Of a stretch of 64,000 nucleotides of DNA, positions 43,556 to 52,177 are shown one piece after another. The stretch's first letter is position 1, and each line of letters starts with the position of its first letter. The DNA comes from Curtobacterium sp. BH-2-1-1 (lineage in GTDB: Bacteria; Actinomycetota; Actinomycetes; Actinomycetales; Microbacteriaceae). The DNA lies in contig NZ_CP017580.1 in the NCBI RefSeq assembly GCF_001806325.1, positions 806,001 to 870,000 on the forward strand, read 5' to 3'. The notes under the pieces were generated by a model, which saw nothing but the letters and a program-made list of their open reading frames with translations, searched no databases and was not told where the DNA came from. The translations under genes and the position numbers were made by a program.

Positions 43556-44539
43556 TCAGCGGCCGACCTCGCGTCGGTGGTGCTGGGCGGCCGCGAGGAG
43601 CTCGCGGGCTCGGTCGCTCGTGGTCTCGGCGTCGTCGCGGGCGTGTTCGAGTCGCGTGACCTCGGCGGTGGCCTCGGCGAGCTGGCGTTCGAGGTCGGCC
43701 CGGCGGTCCTCGGCGGTCGCGAGGGCGTCCTCGGCCGCGTCGAGTGCGGCGTCGGCGTCGCGGGACTCCGTCCGTGCGGCCGTCTCGGCCTCGCGCGCTG
43801 CGCGGCGTTCGGCGGCCGGGTCGGTCTCGGGTGAGGAGTCCGGCGCAGTCTCGCGCTCGCGGTCCGGCATACGGTCCGGCTCGCTGTCCGGCTTGCGTTC
43901 GGGCTTGTGGTCCGGCTTGCGTTCGCGCTCGCGGTCCGGCTTGCGTTCGGGCTTCCGGGAGGCGCGGGTCGTCCCCGCCGCGCGTCTCCCCTCCGTGATG
44001 GGGATCGGCGCCGCGCCGCTCCCCGACCACGCATCGGGCACCGCATCCGGATCGGCGAGCGCCCCGTCGAGGTCCACGTCGTCGAACCCGGCGCTCTCGA
44101 GCGCGCGGACGAGGAGCCCGGAGCGCACCGCGGCACCGGCGTGCGGGTCCGCCATCGCGGCCTCGATCGTCGCCCGCACCTGGTCGAGCACGGCCGGCGT
44201 CACCGGGTGCCCGGCATCGGACGCGAGGTCGGCACCGGCCTGCGTGAGCGCGTCGACCACGCCCGCTCGCTGACGCCGGAGCTTCCGGATGACGGCCGGG
44301 TCGGCGTCCGCCTGTGCCTGCCGGATGGCGGGTCCGAGGTCGACGGCCTCGTCCAGTGCGCCCTCGTGCGCCAGCAGGTCGATGACCCACGCGGCGGGCG
44401 CGGGCTTCCGGAGGCCGCCGATCGCCGTCGCGAGCGCACGGTCGTCCTTCCGGACCGCCCGCTGACGCGCGGTCCGCTCGGCGACGAAGTCCGCGGGCGC
44501 GACGAGGAGCAGTTCCCTCGCCACGTCCGCGAACCCCAT
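43556..44539 (-). CDS. Unrecognised charged coiled-coil protein
   Basis: This 327-residue protein has no family I recognise. Residues 1-180 are a helical, Ala/Asp-rich region beginning MGFADVARELLLVAPADFVAERTARQRAVRKDD. A linker made of KPERKPD-like charged repeats (about residues 195-230) comes next, and a C-terminal Ala/Glu/Arg coiled coil follows (ERQLAEATAEVTRLEHARDDAE-like). The segment GRRAAGTTRASRK just before the linker is encoded by a sequence resembling the GGAGGC palindromic element. No signal peptide or membrane helix is seen, so a cytoplasmic location is likely. Its function is unknown. Confidence 0.7.
   Translation of the reverse strand: MGFADVARELLLVAPADFVAERTARQRAVRKDDRALATAIGGLRKPAPAAWVIDLLAHEGALDEAVDLGPAIRQAQADADPAVIRKLRRQRAGVVDALTQAGADLASDAGHPVTPAVLDQVRATIEAAMADPHAGAAVRSGLLVRALESAGFDDVDLDGALADPDAVPDAWSGSGAAPIPITEGRRAAGTTRASRKPERKPDRERERKPDHKPERKPDSEPDRMPDRERETAPDSSPETDPAAERRAAREAETAARTESRDADAALDAAEDALATAEDRRADLERQLAEATAEVTRLEHARDDAETTSDRARELLAAAQHHRREVGR
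43955..43994. repeat. Element-like palindrome inside the 43556-44539 gene
   Basis: CCGGGAGGCGCGGGTC...CGCGCGTCTCCC retains the arm sequences of the dispersed palindromic element but lies inside the coding frame. There it encodes RRAAGTTRASR. Confidence 0.5.
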
Positions 44540-44556
44540 GCGGCCCAGCTTGCCCG

Positions 44557-45909
44557 CTACCAGTCGTGGACGGTGCCGTCGGCGAGGCGGTTGAAGGGCA
44601 GGTACGCCTGCTCGTAGGGGTACTTGCCGGCTTCGTCGACGTCGAGCGAGACCCCGAGGCCCGGCTCGTCGCCGGGGTGCAGGTACCCGTCGGTGAAGGT
44701 GAAGGTCTGCCGGAACACCTGGTTCGTCTTCGGGCCGTGCTGCATGTACTCCTGGATGCCGAAGTTGTGGATCGCCAGCCCGAGGTGCATCTGCGCCGCG
44801 AGGCCCACCGGCGAGATGTCGGTCGGCCCGTGGAACCCGGACTTGATCTGGTACATCGCGGCGTAGTCCATCGTCTTCTTCAGCGGGGAGATGCCGCCCA
44901 TGTGGGTCACGGCGCCGCGGACGTAGTCGATGAGCTGGTCGCGGATGATGTCCTTGAAGTCCCAGATCGTGTTGAAGACCTCGCCGATCGCGAGCGGCGT
45001 CGTGGTGTGCTGCCGGACGAGCTTCAGGGCCTCTTGGTTCTCGGCCGGGGTGCAGTCCTCGAGCCAGAACAGGTCGTACGGCTCGAGCGACTTGCCGAGC
45101 TTCGCCGCCTGCAGCGGGGTCATCCGGTGGTGGCCGTCGTGCAGCAGGGGCAGTTCGGGGCCGAACTCGTTCCGGACGGCCTCGAACACGGTGGGCACGT
45201 GGCGCAGGTACGCCCGGGTGTCCCAGTCCTCCATCGCGGGGAACGCACCGCGCTGCGCGGGCTCGAAGTCGTAGCGGACGCCCTCGTTCCCCGTCGTCGT
45301 CTTGTTCGAGGCGATGCCGTAGATCGACTCGAGGCCGGGGACGCCCGTCTGCACGCGGATCGAGCGGTAGCCCTCGGACTGGTGCTCACGGATGGAGTCG
45401 AACAGCTCCGGCAGCTCCTTGCCCGAGGCGTGGCCGTACGCCATCAGCCCGGTCCGGGAGGCGCCGCCGAGCAGCTGGTACACGGGCATCCCCGCGACCT
45501 TGCCCTTGATGTCCCAGAGCGCCATGTCCACCGCGGCGATCGCGGCCATGGTGACCGGACCCCGCCGCCAGTACGACGAGCGGTAGAGGAACTGCCAGGC
45601 GTCCTCGATCCGGCTCGCGTCGCGGCCGACCAGCAGCGGCACGACGTGCTCGGCCAGGTAGGTGGCGACGGCGAGCTCACGACCGTTCAGGGTGGCGTCG
45701 CCCAGCCCGGTGACGCCGTCGGCGGTGGTGAGCTTCAGCGTCACGAAGTTGCGGTTCGGACTCGTGACGATGACCTCGGCGCGGTCGATCAGTTGCCCAC
45801 GGTCGGCCGACGCCCACGTGTCCGGACGTCCGGCGGTGGGGTCGGTCGCCGCGCCGGCGTCAGTCGCACCCGGCACCGGGGCCGCGGGGTTCGTCGTGGT
45901 GTCGGTCAT
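44557..45909 (-). CDS. manD: Enolase-superfamily D-mannonate dehydratase (ManD/RspA type)
   Basis: Enzymes of this group dehydrate D-mannonate (sometimes D-gluconate) to 2-keto-3-deoxygluconate. The barrel signatures are clear: [15 protein letters not shown] at the capping domain and [19 protein letters not shown] with the first metal ligand. [15 protein letters not shown] and [13 protein letters not shown] carry the other two, then [12 protein letters not shown] and [18 protein letters not shown]. The 450 residues include an unusual Ala/Pro/Thr-rich N-terminal extension of about 40 residues. It overlaps the fructuronate-reductase gene by ATGA and is last in the operon, standing in for UxuA. 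The specificity is inferred from context. Confidence 0.88.
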   Translation of the reverse strand: MTDTTTNPAAPVPGATDAGAATDPTAGRPDTWASADRGQLIDRAEVIVTSPNRNFVTLKLTTADGVTGLGDATLNGRELAVATYLAEHVVPLLVGRDASRIEDAWQFLYRSSYWRRGPVTMAAIAAVDMALWDIKGKVAGMPVYQLLGGASRTGLMAYGHASGKELPELFDSIREHQSEGYRSIRVQTGVPGLESIYGIASNKTTTGNEGVRYDFEPAQRGAFPAMEDWDTRAYLRHVPTVFEAVRNEFGPELPLLHDGHHRMTPLQAAKLGKSLEPYDLFWLEDCTPAENQEALKLVRQHTTTPLAIGEVFNTIWDFKDIIRDQLIDYVRGAVTHMGGISPLKKTMDYAAMYQIKSGFHGPTDISPVGLAAQMHLGLAIHNFGIQEYMQHGPKTNQVFRQTFTFTDGYLHPGDEPGLGVSLDVDEAGKYPYEQAYLPFNRLADGTVHDW

Positions 45910-47192
45910 GCGTGGACTCCTTCGTCGGTTCTCGTGCGCTCCGCGGTGTCCCGCGCGGCACGGATGCGGTCGGCCGCGGCGGTGATCGCCGCGACGACGG
46001 GGGTGGTGTCGAGGTCGGGGGCGATGACGCGCAGCACGTCGTGCACGTCCGAGTCTGCCCCGGGCGCTCCGTCGTCGCTCACCAGGTCGGGCTGCTCGGT
46101 CAGGTGCAGCCACCACGCCGCGATGGCGGTCGCGGCACCGGGACCGATGCCCGCGGACGGGTCGCGGTCCAGCCGGTGCCGGAGCACGTCGACCACGCGG
46201 ACGGGGAGCTTCTCGGAGCCGCCGGCGGCGATCTGCCGGAGGGTGTGCCGGATCCGGGGGTTCGCGAACCGGTCGACCAGGGCGTCGCGTGCCGCGGCGA
46301 CCTCGGCTTCGGGCAGCGGGAGCTCGAGCGCCGCTTCGTCCCAGAGCTGCTCGACGGCCGCCCGGCAGACTGGGTCGCCCATCGCGGACGCGACCGTGTC
46401 GTGGCCGAGCTGCAGGCCGAGGTACGCCAGCAGTGAGTGGGACCCGTTCAGGAGCCAGAGCTTCCGCTGCTCGTACGGGGTGACGTCGTCGACGATGCGG
46501 ACGTCGGCGGTCTCCCACGCCGGGCGGTCGATCCCCGCGAAGCCGTCCTCGAGCACCCACTCCGCGAAGGGTTCGGTGACCACGGGCACCCGGTCGCCGT
46601 CGAGCGCACCGGGGAGCTCCGCCAGCGCCGCCACGTCGTCGTCGGTCGTGGCCGGGGTGATCCGGTCGACCATCGACGAGGGGAACGAGACGTTCGCGTC
46701 GACCCAGTCCTGCAGCGCCGGGTCGGACACGGCGGACGTCACCGCGTCACGGAGCACGTCACCGTTGTGGGTCAGGTTGTCGAGGCTGATGAGCGCGATG
46801 CGCCCCGACCCCGCGGCGCGGCGGGCCTCGAGCCCCTCGACCAGGCGGGCCGGGACGTCGGAACCGGACCGGTAGCCCTGCTCGGTGACCGTCAGCGTGA
46901 CGACGGTGGTCGCCGGGGACGCGACCACGTGCCTCCAGGTCGAGGAGTCGCTGCCCGGGTGGGCGGCCACGATCGTGTCGACCACCTCGGCGTCGTCGCC
47001 CGAGGCGGCCCGGGTGACGAGCGTGTACCGGCACCCCTGGGCGTCCAGCGCGTCGGCCGTGTCCGGCGAGCGTCCGGTGAAGGCGGTGATGCCCCACGGC
47101 TCGCCGTCGGCGTGCGCCGTGTACCAGGCGAGGTGGGCGCGCGCGAACGCACCCACCCCGAGGTGCACGATGCCGGGTCGGCGATCGGTCAT
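45906..47192 (-). CDS. uxuB: Mannitol dehydrogenase family protein, probable fructuronate reductase
   Basis: This 428-residue NAD-dependent polyol dehydrogenase has the nucleotide motif [17 protein letters not shown] and the catalytic signature [19 protein letters not shown], where the Lys, Asn and His are spaced as in mannitol dehydrogenase and fructuronate reductase. In this setting, with UxaC and a mannonate dehydratase, reduction of fructuronate to mannonate is the likely reaction. Mannitol or tagaturonate are alternatives. It overlaps the isomerase upstream and manD downstream by 4 bp each. Confidence 0.85.
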   Translation of the reverse strand: MTDRRPGIVHLGVGAFARAHLAWYTAHADGEPWGITAFTGRSPDTADALDAQGCRYTLVTRAASGDDAEVVDTIVAAHPGSDSSTWRHVVASPATTVVTLTVTEQGYRSGSDVPARLVEGLEARRAAGSGRIALISLDNLTHNGDVLRDAVTSAVSDPALQDWVDANVSFPSSMVDRITPATTDDDVAALAELPGALDGDRVPVVTEPFAEWVLEDGFAGIDRPAWETADVRIVDDVTPYEQRKLWLLNGSHSLLAYLGLQLGHDTVASAMGDPVCRAAVEQLWDEAALELPLPEAEVAAARDALVDRFANPRIRHTLRQIAAGGSEKLPVRVVDVLRHRLDRDPSAGIGPGAATAIAAWWLHLTEQPDLVSDDGAPGADSDVHDVLRVIAPDLDTTPVVAAITAAADRIRAARDTAERTRTDEGVHA

Positions 47193-48076
47193 GCCGACAC
47201 CGGTACGAGGGACCGCAGGTACGCCAGGTTGTCGGCGGTGCGGGCCTCGAGCGGGAGGTCGGTGGAGAAGTCCTCGATCGTGACCCAGCCGTCGTAGCCG
47301 ACCTGGCGGAGCGCGTCGAGGTACTCGGAGACGGACGCCTGGCCGGTGCGCAGCGGTGCCCACTCGTTCTGCCAGATCGTGCTGCCGTCGGCCCGGGTGT
47401 CGCCGGTGTCGACCCAGCGGGCGTTCTTCACGTGCGCGTGGGCGAGGTACGGGCCGAGGAGCTCGAACGCGGCGAGGTGGTCCTCGTGTCCCTCGATCAC
47501 GAGGTTGCCGAGGTCGTGGATGACGCCGACGTGCTCCGGGTCGAGGCCGTCGACGAGCCGGAGCGCCGCCGACGCCGAGGGCGTGATCGTCATGTGGTGC
47601 AGCTCGACGAGCGCCTTGACGCCGAGCTCGGTCGCCCGGGCCACGGCCCACTCGAGGTCGGCGCGGGTGCGGTCGAAGATCTGCGTGTAGGTCTCGCCGG
47701 TGCGCTCCTTCTCCTGCCGGTACATCGGCATCGAGACGCGGACCTGCCGGGCGCCGAGCTCGCTCGTGACGCGGAGCATGGTGTCGACGCCGTCACGGTT
47801 CGACGCCTGCTGGTACCCGCCGATGCCGGAGTACTCCAGCCCGGCGGCGTCGGTGGTGCGGGCGATCTCGCCGACCTGGTCCTCGATGCCGGTGAACTGC
47901 CACGTGGAGTTGTTGCCGGCCCAGAACGAGCGCCCGGCGGGCACAGCCTCGCCGGAGGCCGGACGGTCGTCGACGATGCGCCACTCGATGCCGTCCCAGC
48001 CCTGCTCGGCGAGCGTCTGCGCGGCCTGTGACGGGGTCCAGTCGGGGGTGGAGGCGGTGAACACGGAGAACTTCAT
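47189..48076 (-). CDS. Sugar phosphate isomerase/epimerase, TIM barrel (first)
   Basis: This 295-residue xylose-isomerase-like TIM barrel (AP endonuclease 2 superfamily) begins MKFSVFTASTPDWTPSQAAQTLAEQGWDGIEWRIVDD. Metal-site strands include ALVELHHMTITPSAS, VGVIHDLGNLVIEGHED and LAHAHVKNARWVD, ending with GWVTIEDFSTDL. Substrate and reaction are not known. Such proteins epimerise keto sugars or, next to Gfo/Idh dehydrogenases, cleave 3-keto-glycosides. ATGA overlaps join it to the genes on both sides. Confidence 0.82.
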   Translation of the reverse strand: MKFSVFTASTPDWTPSQAAQTLAEQGWDGIEWRIVDDRPASGEAVPAGRSFWAGNNSTWQFTGIEDQVGEIARTTDAAGLEYSGIGGYQQASNRDGVDTMLRVTSELGARQVRVSMPMYRQEKERTGETYTQIFDRTRADLEWAVARATELGVKALVELHHMTITPSASAALRLVDGLDPEHVGVIHDLGNLVIEGHEDHLAAFELLGPYLAHAHVKNARWVDTGDTRADGSTIWQNEWAPLRTGQASVSEYLDALRQVGYDGWVTIEDFSTDLPLEARTADNLAYLRSLVPVSA

Positions 48077-49269
48077 CGGGTGGCTCCTTCTGCTGCGGGT
48101 GCGCCGACGACGGGGACGACGTCGTCGTACGCGCCCTCGATCACGTCGTCGATCCGGACGGGCTTGCCGAGCGTCGCGCTGACGTAGAGGCCGCGGACGG
48201 TGGCGAGGGACACGAGGGCCGCGTCGACCGTGACGCCGGGTTCGCGGCCGTCGCGGATCGCCTCGACGATGTCGGTGTACTGCCGGGCGTGACCGGCGGC
48301 GAAGTGGTCGGGTTCGGCCGGACCGCCGACGACGTGCTCCGGCGGGACGACCTCGTCCTTCTGGTCGACCGCACCGGCGACCGCCGTGGCGTTCGCGGTG
48401 GTGGACGCGGACTCGAGCGTCGCAGCGTCGGGGGCGATGTGGAAGTACGCCAGGCGGTCGTCGTCGACGATCGCGGACCCGTGCGTGCCGTACACGGCGT
48501 ACCGGGCGGAGAGGCCCGGGTACGCGGCGGTCGTGCAGTGGATGACGCCGAGCGCTCCCCCGGCGAACCGGACGGTGGCGACCGCGGTGTCCTCGACCTC
48601 GATCCGGTCGTGCGCGAGCAGGCCGGTCTGCGCCGAGATCTCGACCGGACGTCCGAGCGCCCAGACGAGCAGGTCGACGGTGTGCACGCCCTGGTTCATC
48701 ACCGCGCCGCCGCCGTCGAGCGCCCAGGTGCCGCGCCAGTCGCCGGAGTCGTAGTAGCCCTGCGAGCGGTACCAGGCGACGCTCGCGAGGCCGGAGGTCA
48801 CGGTGCCGAACCCGCCGTCGTGGGCGGCTGCTGCGACGGCGGCGGAGGCCGGGTCGAAGCGGTGCTGGCTGATGACGCTCGTCACCAGTCCGCGCGCTCG
48901 TGCGGAGGCGGCGAGCGCGGCGATCTGCCGTGCGCGGGGCATCGTGGTGTCGAGGGGCTTCTCGATGACGACGTGCTTGCCGGCGGCGAGGGCGGCCTCG
49001 GCCAGCTGGACGTGCATGCCGGACGGCGAGCAGATCGCGACGACTTCGATGTCGGTCTGCGCGATCGCTTCCTCGATGGTGGACGTCGTGATGGGGCGGG
49101 TGACGCCCATCGCCTCGATCTCGTCGGCGGCGCTCGTGGCCGCTGCGGGGATCGCGTCGACGAGGGCGACGACCTGCAGGTCGGGGTGGTGGACGGCGAC
49201 CTTGGCGTGGTGGCGTCCGATCACGCCGGCGCCGACGACGGCGAGCTTGAGCGGGGTGGGTTCGGTCAT
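48073..49269 (-). CDS. Gfo/Idh/MocA family oxidoreductase
   Basis: This 398-residue NAD(P)-dependent sugar dehydrogenase has the Rossmann motif LAVVGAGVIGRHHAKVAVHH and the family EKP motif (HVVIEKPLDTTMPRA) with the catalytic lysine. The C-terminal sheet domain contains DGGGAVMNQGVHTVDLLVWALG, including the active-site histidine. Family members oxidise ring hydroxyls of sugars, glycosides or inositols; the substrate here is unknown. It lies between the two isomerase genes with 4-bp overlaps on both sides. Confidence 0.86.
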   Translation of the reverse strand: MTEPTPLKLAVVGAGVIGRHHAKVAVHHPDLQVVALVDAIPAAATSAADEIEAMGVTRPITTSTIEEAIAQTDIEVVAICSPSGMHVQLAEAALAAGKHVVIEKPLDTTMPRARQIAALAASARARGLVTSVISQHRFDPASAAVAAAAHDGGFGTVTSGLASVAWYRSQGYYDSGDWRGTWALDGGGAVMNQGVHTVDLLVWALGRPVEISAQTGLLAHDRIEVEDTAVATVRFAGGALGVIHCTTAAYPGLSARYAVYGTHGSAIVDDDRLAYFHIAPDAATLESASTTANATAVAGAVDQKDEVVPPEHVVGGPAEPDHFAAGHARQYTDIVEAIRDGREPGVTVDAALVSLATVRGLYVSATLGKPVRIDDVIEGAYDDVVPVVGAPAAEGATR

Positions 49270-50102
49270 CGCAGGGTGACTCCGATCTGGTCGGTGAGCT
49301 TCCGGAGGGCACGACCGGCGCGGCCGAACGCCGCGGGGCCGGAGAACCCGCCGAGGTGGGTGAAGTCGCTGAGGTGCGGCTCGAGGGAGGCGTAGCCGGA
49401 GTACCCGGCGTCGCGCAGCGCGGTGAGGGTCTGCAGCAGTTCGCCGTCGCCCTCACCCGCGGGGACGACCGACGAGTCGGCGGCGAGGGCGTCCTTGACC
49501 TGCAGGTAGTCGACGTACGGCGCGAGCTGTGCCCATCCGTCGGTGAACGGCTTGACGCCGCACTGCACGTAGTTCGCGTTGTCCCAGGCGAGGCGGAGCG
49601 CGGGCGAGCCGACGCTCTCGACGATGTCGAGCACGCGCGAGGGGACGTCGCCGTAGATGTCCTTCTCGTTCTCGTGCAGCAGCGTCACGCCCTCGCGCTC
49701 GGCGAGGTCGGCCAGGGCCCGCATCCGCACGAGGACGTCGTCGCGGACGGCTTCGGGCTGCCGGCCCTCGAAGTAGAACGAGAAGATCCGGATGTTCGTG
49801 GTGCCGAGGGCGTGCGAGGCGGCGATCGCGCGGCCGAGTCGTCCGACCTCGTGCTCGACGGGCTCGTCGACCGACACCTTGCCGATCGGCGAGGCGATGG
49901 CGGACACGGTCTGCCCGCGTTCCTCGAACAGGCGGTGCAGGCCGGCGAGCTGGTCCTCGTCGAGGTCGACGACGTTCACCCCCCACGCGCTGCGGACCTC
50001 GATGGCGCTGGCGCCGAGCGCCTGCAGCACCGCGACCTGGATCGCCGGATCGGCGTCGATCTCGTCGCCGAAACCGGAGAGTTCCCAACTGGGCTGGGTC
50101 AT
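49266..50102 (-). CDS. Sugar phosphate isomerase/epimerase, TIM barrel (second)
   Basis: This 278-residue TIM-barrel protein starts TQPSWELSGFGDEIDADPAIQVAVLQALGASAIEVRS. Metal-site strands are seen in GVTLLHENEKDIYGD, LRLAWDNANYVQCG and YVDYLQVKDALA, ending with GYASLEPHLSDF. It resembles the hydroxypyruvate-isomerase / xylose-isomerase-like group. The start has GAAGGGAA upstream. It is the first gene after the 94-bp gap with a palindromic element that splits the transport and catabolic parts of the operon. Confidence 0.82.
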   Translation of the reverse strand: MTQPSWELSGFGDEIDADPAIQVAVLQALGASAIEVRSAWGVNVVDLDEDQLAGLHRLFEERGQTVSAIASPIGKVSVDEPVEHEVGRLGRAIAASHALGTTNIRIFSFYFEGRQPEAVRDDVLVRMRALADLAEREGVTLLHENEKDIYGDVPSRVLDIVESVGSPALRLAWDNANYVQCGVKPFTDGWAQLAPYVDYLQVKDALAADSSVVPAGEGDGELLQTLTALRDAGYSGYASLEPHLSDFTHLGGFSGPAAFGRAGRALRKLTDQIGVTLR

Positions 50103-50124
50103 TGCATTCCCTTCATGCGACCAG

Positions 50125-50162
50125 CCTGGAGGCGCGGGGCGGGCTGGCACCGCGCCTCCAGG
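50125..50162. repeat. GGAGGC palindromic element, full copy (within the uronate operon)
   Basis: CCTGGAGGCGCGGGGCGG / CTGGCACCGCGCCTCCAGG has a few central mismatches. It lies 3' of the second permease gene and 23 bp before the start of the next gene, all on the minus strand. Confidence 0.85.
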
Positions 50163-50195
50163 CAGTCTGTGGACAAGTCGGCAGACCGCACAGCG

Positions 50196-51149
50196 CTACT
50201 TGACGGAGCCGGCGGTGAGACCGCCGACCAGGTAGCGCTGGAAGATCAGGTAGAGCGCCACGACCGGGACCGCACAGACGATCGAGGCGGCCATCATCTG
50301 GCCGTAGATCGGGATGGTGCCGCCCTCTTGCGTGGTGCCGAGGACCTGCAGGACGACCGCCACCGTGCGGGTGTTGGGGGTGGTCATGATCGTCGAGAAC
50401 AGGACGTCGTTCCAGCCGAGCAGGAAGGCGAAGATCGCCGACACGACGATGCCGGGCCACGAGAGCGGCAGGACGATCTTCGTGAGGATCTTGGTGCTGG
50501 ACGCGCCGTCGATGCGGGCGGCCTCCTCGAGTTCCTTCGGCAGGCCGCGCAGGTACGTGACCATCACCCACGTCGAGAACGGCAGGGCGAACGTCAGGTA
50601 CGTGACGAACAGTCCCCAGCGGGTGCCGATGATCTGCACGCCGGTGGCGCTCGCGATGTTCGAGAACACCACGAACACGGGCAGGAGCAGGAGCGTGCCG
50701 GGGATCGACTGCAGCGCGAGCAGGCCGCGGAGGAACGTCAGGCGTCCGAGGAAGCGGAACCGGACCAGCACGTACGCGGTGGAGACGGCGAGCGCCGCAC
50801 TCGCGACGGCGACGGCACCGGCGGTGAGCATCGAGTTCACGAGCCCCTCGCCGAGCGCGACCGTCGACCAGATGTCCACGTAGTTCGCGAGCGTGAACTC
50901 CGAGGGGAAGTACTCGCCCCGGGCCACCGCGACGTCGGAGTTGACCGACCCGAACAGGATGTAGAGCACGGGGACGGCGATGAACGCGATGATCACCGCG
51001 ATCACGAGGATGAGCAGCCAGCGCGGCAGGAGCCGGGTGACGTCGGTGTCGTACGGGCGCTTGTGCCGACGGCCGCGGTCGCCGGCGATGATGCTCTCGG
51101 TCAGCGTCGCCGTGGGGCGGGTCCGCGTGGAGGTGGTGAAGGCGCTCAT
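50196..51149 (-). CDS. Carbohydrate ABC transporter permease (MalG type)
   Basis: This 317-residue inner-membrane permease has six helices and the EAA loop as YLRGLPKELEEAARIDGASSTKILTKIVLPLSWPGI, the site that docks the ATPase. It is subunit two of a CUT1-type importer. It overlaps the first permease gene by ATGA. No ABC ATPase is encoded in this cluster, so a shared MsiK/UgpC-type ATPase encoded elsewhere is expected. Confidence 0.93.
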   Translation of the reverse strand: MSAFTTSTRTRPTATLTESIIAGDRGRRHKRPYDTDVTRLLPRWLLILVIAVIIAFIAVPVLYILFGSVNSDVAVARGEYFPSEFTLANYVDIWSTVALGEGLVNSMLTAGAVAVASAALAVSTAYVLVRFRFLGRLTFLRGLLALQSIPGTLLLLPVFVVFSNIASATGVQIIGTRWGLFVTYLTFALPFSTWVMVTYLRGLPKELEEAARIDGASSTKILTKIVLPLSWPGIVVSAIFAFLLGWNDVLFSTIMTTPNTRTVAVVLQVLGTTQEGGTIPIYGQMMAASIVCAVPVVALYLIFQRYLVGGLTAGSVK

Positions 51150-52177
51150 GCTCGGGCTCCGTCGATGTCGGCGGCAGCAGCCGGGGTCGCTGCCGCGAGG
51201 GTGCGCCGGTCGGCACGACGCTGCTTGCGGTTGGGGCCCGCGTCGTCACCGGTGTCGAGCTTCACGGCCCGCAGGTAGACGAACAGCGGGATCGCGACGA
51301 TCACGAGCGAGCAGATCGCCATCGCCGCGGACAGGCCGAAGCGGAACGACTGGAAGCTCGCGATGTACGTGAGGACGGGCATGACCTCGACGCTCGACGG
51401 CAGCGGGATGCCGAACAGCACGAACGGGAGGGTGAAGTTGTTGATGTTGTGCAGGATCGCGATGATCACCGCGAGGCTCAGGGGTCCGCGCAGGTACGGG
51501 AAGATGATGTAGCGGAGCTTCGCCCACCAGGTCACCCCGTCGAGTGCGGCGGCCTCGTGCACCTCGTTGTCGACCGCCTGCAGTCCGGCGAGGGAGAGCA
51601 GGTAGACGAAGGGCCAGCTCGTCCAGATCATCACGCCGGCGAGCGCCCAGTACGACGCGGAGCCGTTCAACCAGAGCACGTCGGTGTGCAGGATCGAGTT
51701 CACGACGCCCTGCGGCTGGAGCATGGTCCGGAAGAACGTGCCGACGACGAAGGCGGGGAGCACGTACGGGATGAGGTAGATCGACCGGACGAGTCCGCGA
51801 CCGGGGAACCGGTTCTGCGTCGAGATCGCCGCGGCGACGCCGATCGGGACGGTGACCGCGGTGACGAGCACCGAGATGGACACCGAGATCCAGATCGAGT
51901 GGAGCAGGGGCGAGTCCGTGAACGCCTCGGCGAAGTTCGCGAACCCGACGAACGGGGCGCTGAACCACTGGCGGAGCGTGTACTGGTCGAGGTCGAGCAT
52001 CGCGATGTAGAAGCCCACGAGGAGCGGCACCACGATGACGGCGAGCATGAGGGCGCCGCCTGGGAGGAGCATCCAGAGGGGACGCTCCCGCTTGTAGAGC
52101 GGGGTCGTGCCGTGCGGACGGACCTCGCGGTCACGCGACTCGGTCGCGCGCGGCGCGGGGGTCTGGACCTGCGTCAT
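51146..52177 (-). CDS. Carbohydrate ABC transporter permease (MalF type)
   Basis: This 343-residue inner-membrane permease has six helices and the EAA loop seen as LAGLQAVDNEVHEAAALDGVTWWAKLRYIIFPYLRGPL. The N-terminus is hydrophilic (TQVQTPAPRATESRD) and the C-terminal tail is basic. It begins within TGATG shared with the binding-protein stop, so the two are translationally coupled. Confidence 0.93.
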   Translation of the reverse strand: MTQVQTPAPRATESRDREVRPHGTTPLYKRERPLWMLLPGGALMLAVIVVPLLVGFYIAMLDLDQYTLRQWFSAPFVGFANFAEAFTDSPLLHSIWISVSISVLVTAVTVPIGVAAAISTQNRFPGRGLVRSIYLIPYVLPAFVVGTFFRTMLQPQGVVNSILHTDVLWLNGSASYWALAGVMIWTSWPFVYLLSLAGLQAVDNEVHEAAALDGVTWWAKLRYIIFPYLRGPLSLAVIIAILHNINNFTLPFVLFGIPLPSSVEVMPVLTYIASFQSFRFGLSAAMAICSLVIVAIPLFVYLRAVKLDTGDDAGPNRKQRRADRRTLAAATPAAAADIDGARA

